A stretch of DNA of 64,000 nucleotides, taken from assembly GCA_025964675.1 (NCBI GenBank), contig JAOPYI010000158.1, positions 26,168-90,167 of the forward strand. Direction: 5' to 3'. Below are positions 8,369-16,210 of the stretch, one piece after another. Position 1 is the stretch's first letter. Every line of letters starts with the position of its first letter. A program made the translations under genes and the position numbers. Origin of the DNA: Sphaerisporangium sp. (GTDB taxonomy: Bacteria; Actinomycetota; Actinomycetes; Streptosporangiales; Streptosporangiaceae). The notes under the pieces are model-generated. The model saw only the letters and a program-made list of their open reading frames with translations. It made no database searches and was not told the DNA's origin.

Positions 8369-9991
8369 ATGGCGGGACAGCCCCCCGGCCGCCGGGCACT
8401 GATCATCGACACCCCGCCGACGTCGAACGGGGACCTGCACGTCGGGCACCTCGCCGGGCCGTTCATGGCGGCCGACGTGCATGCCCGCTACCTGCGGTCC
8501 ACCGGCCGGCCGGTGGTGTTCTCCAGCGGCACCGACGACAGCCAGACGTACGTGCTGGCCAGCGCCCGCCGCAAGGGGCTCACGCCGGAGGAGCTGTGCG
8601 GCAGGTCCTGGCACGAGATCCGCCGCACGCTGGAGGGCATGGGCATATCGCTGGACGGCTTCGCGCCGTACGACGATCGCTACCGGGCGTCGGTGCTGGG
8701 CTTCGTCGGCGCCCTGCACGACGCTGGGAAGTTCGAGCTGAGGAAGGTCAGGCTGCCGTACTCCGAGCGCACCGGGGAATTCCTGGTGGAGGGCCTGGTC
8801 TGCGGCTACTGCCCGGTCTGCCTGGTCGAGAGCCGGGGTGGGCTCTGCGAGAGCTGCGGTCACCCCAACAACTTCGACGAGCTGGTCGAACCGCGCTCCA
8901 CCGTCGACCCCGGCGACGCGGTGACCGTCAGGGAGGCCGAGATCCTGGTGCTGCCGCTGGAGCGGTACCGTGACCGGCTCACCGCCTACTACCGGGAGCG
9001 GGAGTCGCGGCTGCGGCCGCACACCGTGCAGTTGGTGCGCGAGCTGCTCGCGAAGCCGCTGCCCGACTTCCCGGTCACCTACCCGGTGGACTGGGGCATC
9101 CCTGCCCCGTTCCCCGAGACGCCGGGGCAGGTGCTCAACGCCTGGGTCGAGGGCATCCCGGCCGTCATGTACTGCACGGCGTTCGCCGCGGAGGGGCTGG
9201 GAGAGCGGCACGACGCCGACGACGAGCTGTGGCGGGCCGAGGAGTCCCCCGAGATCATCTACTTCATCGGCTTCGACAACGTCTACTTCTGGGGCCTCAC
9301 GCACGTGGCGTTGCTGATGGCGCACGAGGGCAGGTACGCGCTGCCGGACGCGATCATCTCGAACGAGTTCTATGAGCTGGAGAACGCGAAGTTCTCCACC
9401 AGCCTCGGCCACGTGCTGTACACCGGTGACCTGCTCGACGAGGTGCCGAGAGACCTGATCCGCTTCTACCTCGCGCTGAGCTGCCCCGAGCACCAGCAGA
9501 CCAACTTCAGCCGTGAAGCGCTGACCAAGGTGACCGAGGAGCGCCTGGTCCGGCCGTGGAACCGGCTGGCCGGGGTGCTGGCCAAGGCCGCGGCCGAGGC
9601 GGGCGCGGAGGCCGGCGGGACGCTGGCGGTGTCCGGCGAGGCGCGGCGGCGCGCCGAGGCCGTGCTGGCGCGGTTCCGCACCTGCTACGAGCTGCCGGGC
9701 TACAGCCTCACCAGGGCCGCCAACCTGGTGGTGGCGCAGCTGAACAGGCTGCTCGCCACCGCCCGGCGCCTTGAGGGGGCCGGCGCGGGCGCGGAGGGGC
9801 TCGGCGACCTGTTCTTCGAGGTACGGGTGCTCGTCTCGGGCGCCTCGCCGATCCTGATCGACCTCGCCGAGGCGGCGGCCGAGGAGGGTGGCTTCTCCTG
9901 CGGCTTCGACGCCGGAACGTCCGCGGTCTCGGAGGTGGCGCCTTTCGCGCTTCCGCCGCTGGGCGCCGCCGGTGACGCCGGCATCGCCTGA
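8369..9991 (+). CDS. Methionyl-tRNA synthetase-like protein, putative hydrazine synthetase subunit
   Basis: 540 aa class I aminoacyl-tRNA synthetase fold. It has the HIGH-type motif HVGH (24-27), a zinc knuckle with Cys145, 148, 151, 160 and 163, and a degenerate KMSKS loop KFSTS (341-345). The C-terminal part after about residue 390 is helical but poorly matched to a housekeeping anticodon-binding domain. ATG 8369 follows AAGGAGG; the gene starts 3 bp after the cupin stop. In Spb40-like enzymes such a domain activates an amino acid (glycine in the s56-p1 pathway) as an adenylate and esterifies it to an N-hydroxyamine, not to tRNA. A second housekeeping MetRS elsewhere is expected. Confidence 0.88.
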   Translation: MAGQPPGRRALIIDTPPTSNGDLHVGHLAGPFMAADVHARYLRSTGRPVVFSSGTDDSQTYVLASARRKGLTPEELCGRSWHEIRRTLEGMGISLDGFAPYDDRYRASVLGFVGALHDAGKFELRKVRLPYSERTGEFLVEGLVCGYCPVCLVESRGGLCESCGHPNNFDELVEPRSTVDPGDAVTVREAEILVLPLERYRDRLTAYYRERESRLRPHTVQLVRELLAKPLPDFPVTYPVDWGIPAPFPETPGQVLNAWVEGIPAVMYCTAFAAEGLGERHDADDELWRAEESPEIIYFIGFDNVYFWGLTHVALLMAHEGRYALPDAIISNEFYELENAKFSTSLGHVLYTGDLLDEVPRDLIRFYLALSCPEHQQTNFSREALTKVTEERLVRPWNRLAGVLAKAAAEAGAEAGGTLAVSGEARRRAEAVLARFRTCYELPGYSLTRAANLVVAQLNRLLATARRLEGAGAGAEGLGDLFFEVRVLVSGASPILIDLAEAAAEEGGFSCGFDAGTSAVSEVAPFALPPLGAAGDAGIA

Positions 9992-10013
9992 ACGCGACCA
10001 CGTGGGGTGTCTT

Positions 10014-10032
10014 CCCGCCCCGGTCGGGCGGG
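10014..10032 (+). terminator. Short GC hairpin after the MetRS-like gene
   Basis: CCCGCCC and GGGCGGG pair around a 5-nt loop, 23 nt after the stop codon. There is no T-run. It could attenuate or end transcription before the oxygenase gene, or be chance in GC-rich DNA. Confidence 0.3.
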
Positions 10033-10070
10033 GACGGGCGTCCCCATAAGACACGACGAGCCTTCAGTGA

Positions 10071-11069
10071 GTGAGTGGTGACACAGTGTTATCAATGATC
10101 GCGGACACTTCGACGCGCGGAGTGGTCCTGGAACAGGCGGACACGGCCGAGGTACGACGGATCGCCGCCGAGCTGAGCTCGTCGCGGGACGGGCAGGTGA
10201 ACGACCCGGTCTCGGTCGCCGCGGCGCGCCACGCGTCCGACGCGCTGCCTCTCGTCCTGCGCAGGACGCTCCGGGGGTTCCGGCGGGACTCCGGCAGGAC
10301 CGGCTCGCTGCTCATCGGCGGCCTGCCCCTCGACGAGAGCGTCCTTCCCCCGACCCCCACGGTGGACGGCTCGGTCCAGCGGTCGCTCAGCGTTCCCGCC
10401 GGCGTGCTGATGCTGGTCGCGTGCGTGCTCGGGGAGCCGACGGCCTTCCAGGCCGAGAAGTCCGGCGCTCTGGTGCAGGACGTGGTGCCGGTTCCGGGGA
10501 AGGAGGAGTTCCAGGGCAACGCGGGCTCGGTGATGCTGTCGTTCCACAACGAGAACGCCTTCCACCAGCACCGGCCCGACTACGTCATGCTGCTGTGCCT
10601 GCGCACCGACCACGAGCGCGTGGCGGGCCTGCGCACCGCGTGCGCCCGCGAGGTCCTGCCCGCGCTGACCGGCGCCACGAGGCGGACCCTGTTCCTGCCG
10701 GAGTTCGTCACCGCGTCACCCCCGTCGTTCGGCGCGGACCACGCGGCCACGGTCCCGCACGCGGTGTTCTTCGGAGCGCCGGAGGACCCCGACATGCGGG
10801 TGGATCTGGCCGCGACCACCGCGCTCACACCGAGGGCCGACATGGCGCTGGCCGAGCTCGGGAAGGTGCTCGACGGCGTCGCGCACACCGTACGGCTGGC
10901 CGCCGGCGACCTGGCCATCGTGGACAACCGGGTGACCGTACACGGGCGCACCGCGTTCCGGCCTCGCTACGACGGGCGCGACCGCTGGCTGCAGCGCACC
11001 TTCGTGGCCACGGACCTGCGCCGTTCTCGCGATCACCGGCCCCTGGACGGCTACGTCCTGGATCGGTGA
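10071..11069 (+). CDS. Fe(II)/2-oxoglutarate-dependent oxygenase, clavaminate synthase/VioC-like
   Basis: About 332 aa. The facial triad is visible as H159-x-E161 (SFHNENAFH) and distal His291 (VTVHGRTAF), with Arg309 in DRWLQRT as the likely 2-oxoglutarate contact. FHNENAFHQHRPDYVMLLCLR closely follows the arginine/lysine hydroxylase branch (VioC, OrfP, GlbB type), which hydroxylates unactivated C-H bonds of free basic amino acids. It probably hydroxylates lysine, ornithine, arginine or a derived hydrazine intermediate. GTG 10071 is given as start, but GTG 10086 or ATG 10095 are equally possible as no strong ribosome-binding site is seen. It is convergent with the FAD gene. Confidence 0.9.
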   Translation: MSGDTVLSMIADTSTRGVVLEQADTAEVRRIAAELSSSRDGQVNDPVSVAAARHASDALPLVLRRTLRGFRRDSGRTGSLLIGGLPLDESVLPPTPTVDGSVQRSLSVPAGVLMLVACVLGEPTAFQAEKSGALVQDVVPVPGKEEFQGNAGSVMLSFHNENAFHQHRPDYVMLLCLRTDHERVAGLRTACAREVLPALTGATRRTLFLPEFVTASPPSFGADHAATVPHAVFFGAPEDPDMRVDLAATTALTPRADMALAELGKVLDGVAHTVRLAAGDLAIVDNRVTVHGRTAFRPRYDGRDRWLQRTFVATDLRRSRDHRPLDGYVLDR

Positions 11070-11161
11070 GCACGAAACTCGCGCACCGGGCCGGGTCCCG
11101 AAGCGGCGGTGTCACCGGCGCCTCATCCACCGTGGGCGCGACGGTGGCACCGCCGTGGACC

Positions 11162-13063
11162 TCAGGCCGCACGCTCGAACCGGAGAAGACCACGAAGCTC
11201 GGCGGCGAGAGGTTCCAGCGCGGTACGGGCCAGCGTGTCGTTCTGCCGGAAGGGCAGGGCGTTGGTCCGGGGAGGGGCGAAGGTCGCGAACTGGCGCACG
11301 TTGGTGAACGGCCCGATGGCGAACCGGCGTGGATGCGGGCTGCCGTTCCGGTCCAGGATCCGGAAGTCCGTGGTGGACACGTGCAGCAGGCCGGAGCTGT
11401 GGTGGAACCCGTCCGCCTCGTCGGCGAGGACGTGCTCGGCCGCCTCGCCGGGTTCGTACAGCCCCCGCAGCAGCGGGTCGTCGCAGGTCCGCAGGTTCGC
11501 GTCGGGCAGGCGTGCCTCCACCAGCGCGGTGGCCTCGACGGTCTCCGGGACGCAGGCGCCCCCGGCGCGGAACACGCCTTCGTCCTCGTCGGCGCCGACC
11601 CACATGTCCGCGCCGAGGAACGTGACGATCCCCGCCTCTGAGAGGGCGAGAAGCTGGCAGGTCCGGTGCCCCGGAGGGCCGCTGCCGATGTACTCGAAGA
11701 ACCCCTGCCACCATCCCTGGACGTCCTCGACCTGCGACCGGGCGCTGATCTTGGCCGTGGCCCGCAGCTGGTGCAGCTGCCCGTAGACCGACACGAGCGC
11801 CAGGTACGCCCCCTGGTCGGCGCTGAACGCGGGGTCGCCGCGCCGGTCGACGTCGCCGGCGATGTGCCCGCGCACGTGGTCCTGCAGCTCGGCGAGACCG
11901 GCGAAGCACCGCCCGTCCAGCGGCCTGTCCAGCCCGGCGAGGTCCAGCCGGTCGGCGAGGTCCGGTACGGCCGCCTCGACCAGGGCCCGCATGTGGTCGC
12001 CGTCCCAGTCGAGGCAGGTGTAGGACGCCGAGAACTCCTCCCATCCCATCGTGACGCGGTCGGGGTGCGCGGTGAACAGCTCGTGGTAGTAGCCCCAGCC
12101 GATCTCCTTGGCCATCAGGGGCCAGAGGTCGACGAAGAAGTCGACCCGCTCGCGGCCGGCGAATCTCCGGTCGAGCGTCGCCGCGTCGAAGAACGTCGGC
12201 AGCGGCGCGGGCGCGCCGCCCAGCCGGTAGCCGATCTTGGAGCGGTACGGGACGCCTCGCCGCGATCCGACGTAGAGCCGCGGCTCGTCGCCGGACGGCA
12301 GGTAGCGCAGCCGGCCGTCCTCCTCCACGTACCGGCCGCCGCGGCCCTCGGTCAGCAGCACCATGAGGTCCACGAAAGCGGCACCGAACCCGCGCAGCAC
12401 GATGTTCTCTCCCGGCCGGAACATGGACAGGTCCACGTCGGCGCTATAGGCGCGCGGCAGGTACAGCAGGTCGTGCCGGGCGGCGAAGTCGGCCATCCGC
12501 TGGTGTTCCTTGCACGGCCGGGCGTCCAGGTGCCCCAGGGCGAGGATCACCGTGTCGGCCTCCAGCGGTTCGGCTCGATCGGCCAGCCACACCCGCTGCC
12601 TGCTCCCCGGCCCGTCCTCGAGCCGGACGGCCACGGTCGCGTGCACCGACACCGAGACGTTCCCGGGGCGCTCGGCGACGAGCTTCTCGAAGACCCACCC
12701 CAGGTAGCGGCTCTGCACCTGGCGGGTGGCGAAGGACATGCCGGTCAGGTCCGGCTGCCCGCCGTCGCCCGCCGCCCACTCGCTCAGCGACGGTCCCGGC
12801 CGGATGGGGCCCGCGCATCGCACGGTGTCGTCGGGGAACATGGTCACGTTCTCGGCCATGGCGTTCATCCACATCAGCGGCGACTGGTCCTCGCGCCACA
12901 CCCGGCCCCCACCCGCCGGGTAGGGGTCCACCATCTCGATACGAACCTCTCGGAAGGGCGGCAGCTCACCGATGTTCGCCAGAAGGCGTTCCATCACACC
13001 GGTGCCCCGCGGTCCGGCCCCCACAATGACAATGACAAAGGGATCAGTCTTCGACTTATTCAC
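11162..13063 (-). CDS. FAD/NAD(P)-binding protein (NAD_binding_9 type)
   Basis: About 633 aa. The N-terminus IVIVGAGPRGTGV is a dinucleotide-binding motif, followed by MVDPYPAGGGRVWREDQ and WMNAMAENVTMF, typical of the large actinobacterial FAD/NAD(P)-binding protein family. A second Rossmann-like stretch (ADTVILALGHLDARP) lies near the middle. GTG at 13063 follows GGGGA. Members occur in natural-product clusters and are thought to be flavin oxidoreductases, but their chemistry is mostly unassigned. Here it could replace the FAD oxidase that releases the free hydrazine from the lysine adduct (role of Spb39); this is speculation. It is co-directional with the small peptide gene, 156 bp upstream. 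Confidence 0.82.
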   Translation of the reverse strand: MNKSKTDPFVIVIVGAGPRGTGVMERLLANIGELPPFREVRIEMVDPYPAGGGRVWREDQSPLMWMNAMAENVTMFPDDTVRCAGPIRPGPSLSEWAAGDGGQPDLTGMSFATRQVQSRYLGWVFEKLVAERPGNVSVSVHATVAVRLEDGPGSRQRVWLADRAEPLEADTVILALGHLDARPCKEHQRMADFAARHDLLYLPRAYSADVDLSMFRPGENIVLRGFGAAFVDLMVLLTEGRGGRYVEEDGRLRYLPSGDEPRLYVGSRRGVPYRSKIGYRLGGAPAPLPTFFDAATLDRRFAGRERVDFFVDLWPLMAKEIGWGYYHELFTAHPDRVTMGWEEFSASYTCLDWDGDHMRALVEAAVPDLADRLDLAGLDRPLDGRCFAGLAELQDHVRGHIAGDVDRRGDPAFSADQGAYLALVSVYGQLHQLRATAKISARSQVEDVQGWWQGFFEYIGSGPPGHRTCQLLALSEAGIVTFLGADMWVGADEDEGVFRAGGACVPETVEATALVEARLPDANLRTCDDPLLRGLYEPGEAAEHVLADEADGFHHSSGLLHVSTTDFRILDRNGSPHPRRFAIGPFTNVRQFATFAPPRTNALPFRQNDTLARTALEPLAAELRGLLRFERAA

Positions 13064-13219
13064 GCCGTGTTCCCCAGGTTGAAAATTGACTACCGTGTGC
13101 CGACGGTTTCTGGTCGGCTCGACATCCCCGATCGGTCCCATGTGATGCGGCCGGCGGCCGGCGCGGTTCCGATCCGTGGACGTGGCGGGCGGCTGGTGGC
13201 TCATGGGTGAAGGCGCGGT

Positions 13220-13321
13220 CTAGCCGGCGGCGGAAAGGGCGCCGGAAACGACGCCGGAAAAGGAGGAGGGCGATTCATCCTCGAGTTCTGAAACGACCGG
13301 CGGTACGGCGGGATTGTTCAT
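13220..13321 (-). CDS. 33-aa acidic Ser/Gly/Ala-rich peptide, candidate precursor or carrier peptide
   Basis: A short gene with a convincing start: ATG 13321 is preceded by AGGAGCAGGAA. The peptide begins MNNPAVPPVVS, has the acidic stretch ELEDE at residues 12-16 and ends in SPSSFSGVVSGALSAAG (17-33). It has no Cys, Thr, Lys or Arg. This leader-plus-small-residue-tail pattern is what a RiPP precursor or a scaffold peptide would look like, but I recognise no family. It lies between the questin-oxidase-like and FAD genes on the same strand and has its own upstream region containing the 99-bp block shared with the exporter gene. A spurious ORF cannot be excluded. Confidence 0.55.
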   Translation of the reverse strand: MNNPAVPPVVSELEDESPSSFSGVVSGALSAAG

Positions 13322-13343
13322 TTCCTGCTCCTGTTCTCGGCCT

Positions 13344-13442
13344 GTGAATTCGTGCTCGCACAGACAACTCTGCGCTCGCGGAAGCCGCCGGAACAGGTGA
13401 ATGAAAGTCAGCAAGTTGCATGCTGGTTACCGCTTCCTGCCA
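13344..13442 (-). promoter_or_regulatory. Shared 99-bp regulatory block, copy A (upstream of the 33-aa peptide gene)
   Basis: Aligned without gaps to 19547-19645, 65 of 99 positions agree by eye. Conserved stretches read on the minus strand are TGGCAGGAA, TTGCTGAC, CCTG, GCAGAGTTG and GTGCGAG. It ends 22 bp before the peptide start codon at 13321. Likely operator/promoter elements for a cluster regulator, or a conserved 5' leader. Confidence 0.6.
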
Positions 13443-13464
13443 CGAGGAAGCTGGACAGCGAGGA

Positions 13465-14520
13465 TCAGGCGCGGGGCTCCACGAAGTCGCCGATACGCAG
13501 GGCCGCGGCAAGCGCGTCGGGGTGGCCGGTGCGGGTGTACACCTCGGCCGCGGTGTCGGCGAACTTGATGACGTGCTCGTCTCCGTGGGCGATGGCCCAG
13601 TCGAGGACGTCGGTCACGGCGTCCGGGCCGGCCGCCGCGTCCGGCAGCTCGGCGCGCGGAGCGGCCCGCTCCGGCGCGTACGCGGACAGGATCGCCGCGG
13701 TGGTCGCCCAGACGGCGGACAGGCTTGGCGCCCACATCTCTCTAGGAAGGGCGGGCAGGGTGTGCAGCACGGCGTTCGGCGCGGTGGCGGTGTGCACGAG
13801 CAGCACCGGGCTCGCGTGGCCGTGGGTGAGGTAGCGCAGCGTCGCCGCGTCCACGAGGTCGGTCAGCCGGGCGCGCGCGTCGTCGGGGCCGGCCGCCGGG
13901 CGCAGAGCGGCGACCGACCCGCGCCAGCCGGTGAGATCCCGCAGCCGGCCGAGACGGGCGCCGACGTTGCCCTGCTGGTCGGGGATGCGGGGAAGCGCCT
14001 CGAGGGCGGCCGTGGGGTCAAGCGCGCCGGAGGGCTCGGCGGTCACCGGCACCGAGAGCGCGCGGGCGGCCCAGAACGCCAGCCCGTGGGCCAGCTCGGC
14101 GACCGCGGCCGGGCTCTGGTCGCCGGCCAGCAGCGCGCGCACGGCGTGACCGACGCGGATCACCGCGTGGGTCGTGCCGGCGACGATCCCGGGAAGCAGC
14201 CTCGGCCACCAGGTGACGAGCAGCTCCTGCCACGGCCGCTCGCCGGCCTGCCGGGTGAAGTACGCCGTCCAGTCGCCGATCCGGCGCCCGTCCCCCAGGG
14301 CCGCCTGCCAGTTCAGGTCGGTGATCTCCTCGGTGGCGGAGGGCAGGTCGTCCAGGCGGCGGACGTAGGCTCCGACCCAGCGGTCCACGTCGGCCGCGTG
14401 CCCGCGCCGGACCATCACCTCCACCGCCATCGGACCGTGGTTGGTCAGCTGGCTCTCGCCCCACTCGGGCCCGGTGCCGTGGAACCGCTCGTACGCGTCG
14501 TTCAAGATCCCGCTGTTCAT
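13465..14520 (-). CDS. Questin oxidase-like protein (DUF4243)
   Basis: 351 aa. The N-terminus with ESQLTNHGPMAVEVM, VDRWVGAYVRRL and later HAVIRVGHAVRAL matches the questin-oxidase-like family (PF14027). Fungal questin oxidase cleaves an anthraquinone ring with O2 and NADPH in a Baeyer-Villiger-like step; the bacterial members are mostly uncharacterised. Start ATG 14520 follows GGGGAGA; the long upstream open frame is not family-like. It is transcribed away from the ATP-grasp gene and towards the small peptide gene, 143 bp upstream of it. An oxygenative tailoring role is possible but unproven. Confidence 0.75.
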   Translation of the reverse strand: MNSGILNDAYERFHGTGPEWGESQLTNHGPMAVEVMVRRGHAADVDRWVGAYVRRLDDLPSATEEITDLNWQAALGDGRRIGDWTAYFTRQAGERPWQELLVTWWPRLLPGIVAGTTHAVIRVGHAVRALLAGDQSPAAVAELAHGLAFWAARALSVPVTAEPSGALDPTAALEALPRIPDQQGNVGARLGRLRDLTGWRGSVAALRPAAGPDDARARLTDLVDAATLRYLTHGHASPVLLVHTATAPNAVLHTLPALPREMWAPSLSAVWATTAAILSAYAPERAAPRAELPDAAAGPDAVTDVLDWAIAHGDEHVIKFADTAAEVYTRTGHPDALAAALRIGDFVEPRA

Positions 14521-14875
14521 CGTCGTCTCCCCGTGGATCAGGCGGCATCTGAGTCCTACCCATGAACCGACACAGGTAGGTATATCGCAGCGACGCCGGT
14601 CGCACGTAGACGTCAGGGAGGCAGGGACCTGTTCCGCGGGGGCCGCCCGGCCGGAAATGGAGCACGTACGAAGAAGACAGAGGGGAGGGGGAGGCATTTG
14701 ACTGGCATCACCGCACGGCCAGCGCGGCGTGACCGGCCGAGCGGGGCCGCGACCAGCACGCCGGCGCGCGGGCGGCACCGTACCTGAACCCGCGCCGGCC
14801 GGATGGACCTGACGCACACGGCTCACCATGAGCCCCATCGACCACCGACCGACACGTGTTCAGAGGATCGACACC
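14521..14875. promoter_or_regulatory. Divergent intergenic region inside the cluster (355 bp)
   Basis: No gene seen. It separates the questin-oxidase-like gene (minus) from the ATP-grasp gene (plus) and should hold both promoters. An inverted repeat CCTACC (14555-14560) / GGTAGG (14575-14580) flanks 14 nt and is followed by TATATC; on the minus strand TATACC could serve as -10 for the questin-oxidase-like gene. AGAGGA at 14862-14867 is the ribosome-binding site for ATG 14876. Confidence 0.45.
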
Positions 14876-16210
14876 ATGAGCGCTAACCCGAACTCGTCCC
14901 GCCCCCCGGCGATCCTCTTCATGGGGGATCTGGTGATCGTCGGAAGGCAGACCCGGCTCATCACCGAAGCGCGCCGCCGGGGATTCGCACCTCTCCTCGT
15001 CATCACCCCCGACACCGACCCCGATCGGCTCGCGGCCTGCCGTGCCGACTCCGCGCACCCCTTGTCGCAGCTGGAGGAGGTCGTGCTGGTCCAGGACGCC
15101 AAGGTGGACCTGGTCATGCCCGCGGTGCAGACGCTGCTTCGCCGGTACGACGTGCGGGGAGTGCTGTGCGTCGGGGACTTCTTCGTGGAGCCGGTCGGAA
15201 TGCTCGGCGACTGCCTCGGCCTGCCGGGCGCCGGAGCCGCCGCCAGCCGGATCAGCCGCAACAAGCTGCTGCAGCGTACGACCGTCCCCGACCTGTCGCC
15301 CGACTTCACGGTCGTCACGCCGGAGGAGCGGTCCGGCCTCGACACCAGCGGGCTCGAATTCCCCGTCGTCGTCAAGCCGGTGGGACGCTTCTCCAGCCTC
15401 GGCGTGCGCCAGGTGAAGAGGCCCGATGAGCTAGCCGAGGTGCTCGCGACCTACCCCGAGGACGAGACCGTGCTGGTCGAGAGCCGCGTGGTCGGCCCCG
15501 AGTTCTCCGTCGAGGCGCTGGTGCAGAACGGCGAGGTCTTCTGGGCACAGGTGACGGGCAAGAGGACCAACGAGTCGACCGGCATCTACTTCACGGAGAT
15601 GGGCCACACCTCGCCGGCCGAGTTGTCGGACGTCGACGAGAAGGCGCTGCTCGAGGCCAACGAGGAGGTGCTGCGCCGCCTGCGCTTCCGTGACGGCATG
15701 ACGCACGCCGAGTTCCGGCTGGCCGAGGGGCGGCCGGTGATGATGGAGGTGGCGACCAGGCTGCCGGGCGACGGCATCACCTTCCTGTGGCACCTGGCCA
15801 CGGGGGAGCCGCTGGAGCCGGTCCTGGTCGATCTCGCCCTCGGGGTCCCCACCTCCTACCCCGCTCCCCGCCGCAGGGCCTTGCAGGTCTACCTGGAGCA
15901 CCCGTACGGCAGGCTCCGCGACGTCACGAGCACCGGCGCGCCGGTGTCGTGGGTGACGGCGGACGACCTGTGGCCGGCCTTCGAACCGTCCGCGCCGGAG
16001 GACCCGACCCGGGCGCACGCCGTGCTGGTCACCAAGCTGCGGGGGGCGCTCCTGGGCCCGCAGACCGACTCCGAGCAGCGTTCCGTCTCAGTGATCTACG
16101 ACGCGCCGCTCGACGGACCGGCGCGGACACCGGCCGAGGAGTTCACCTCCGCCGTGACCATCACGGTGGAGGACGACCTGCCCGGCGGCGACTCGGGGAG
16201 CGGTTCTTGA
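14876..16210 (+). CDS. ATP-grasp ligase
   Basis: 444 aa. The central ATP-grasp fold shows FPVVVKPVGRFSSLGVRQV (ATP-binding Lys and loop), ETVLVESRVVGPEFSVEAL and the metal-binding RLAEGRPVMMEVATRLPGDG. It is closest in layout to the amino-acid ligase/carnosine-synthase-like branch, which joins a carboxylate to an amine through an acyl phosphate. In this cluster it could link the hydrazine (or hydroxylated amino acid) to another amino acid. ATG 14876 is chosen for its AGAGGA site. Its stop overlaps the TTG start of the next gene by 4 bp, so the two products are probably made together. Confidence 0.88.
   Translation: MSANPNSSRPPAILFMGDLVIVGRQTRLITEARRRGFAPLLVITPDTDPDRLAACRADSAHPLSQLEEVVLVQDAKVDLVMPAVQTLLRRYDVRGVLCVGDFFVEPVGMLGDCLGLPGAGAAASRISRNKLLQRTTVPDLSPDFTVVTPEERSGLDTSGLEFPVVVKPVGRFSSLGVRQVKRPDELAEVLATYPEDETVLVESRVVGPEFSVEALVQNGEVFWAQVTGKRTNESTGIYFTEMGHTSPAELSDVDEKALLEANEEVLRRLRFRDGMTHAEFRLAEGRPVMMEVATRLPGDGITFLWHLATGEPLEPVLVDLALGVPTSYPAPRRRALQVYLEHPYGRLRDVTSTGAPVSWVTADDLWPAFEPSAPEDPTRAHAVLVTKLRGALLGPQTDSEQRSVSVIYDAPLDGPARTPAEEFTSAVTITVEDDLPGGDSGSGS

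Noticed and set aside
8369..9991. Housekeeping methionyl-tRNA synthetase
   Set aside because: The KMSKS loop is degenerate (KFSTS), the C-terminal region is not a normal anticodon-binding domain, and the gene lies tightly within a secondary-metabolism operon.
7976..10054. 692-codon minus-strand open frame opposite the cupin and MetRS-like genes
   Set aside because: Antisense shadow; the plus-strand proteins have strong motifs and ribosome-binding sites.
13220..13321. Lanthipeptide or thiopeptide precursor
   Set aside because: No Cys or Thr in the peptide and no dehydratase, cyclase or YcaO gene in the window.
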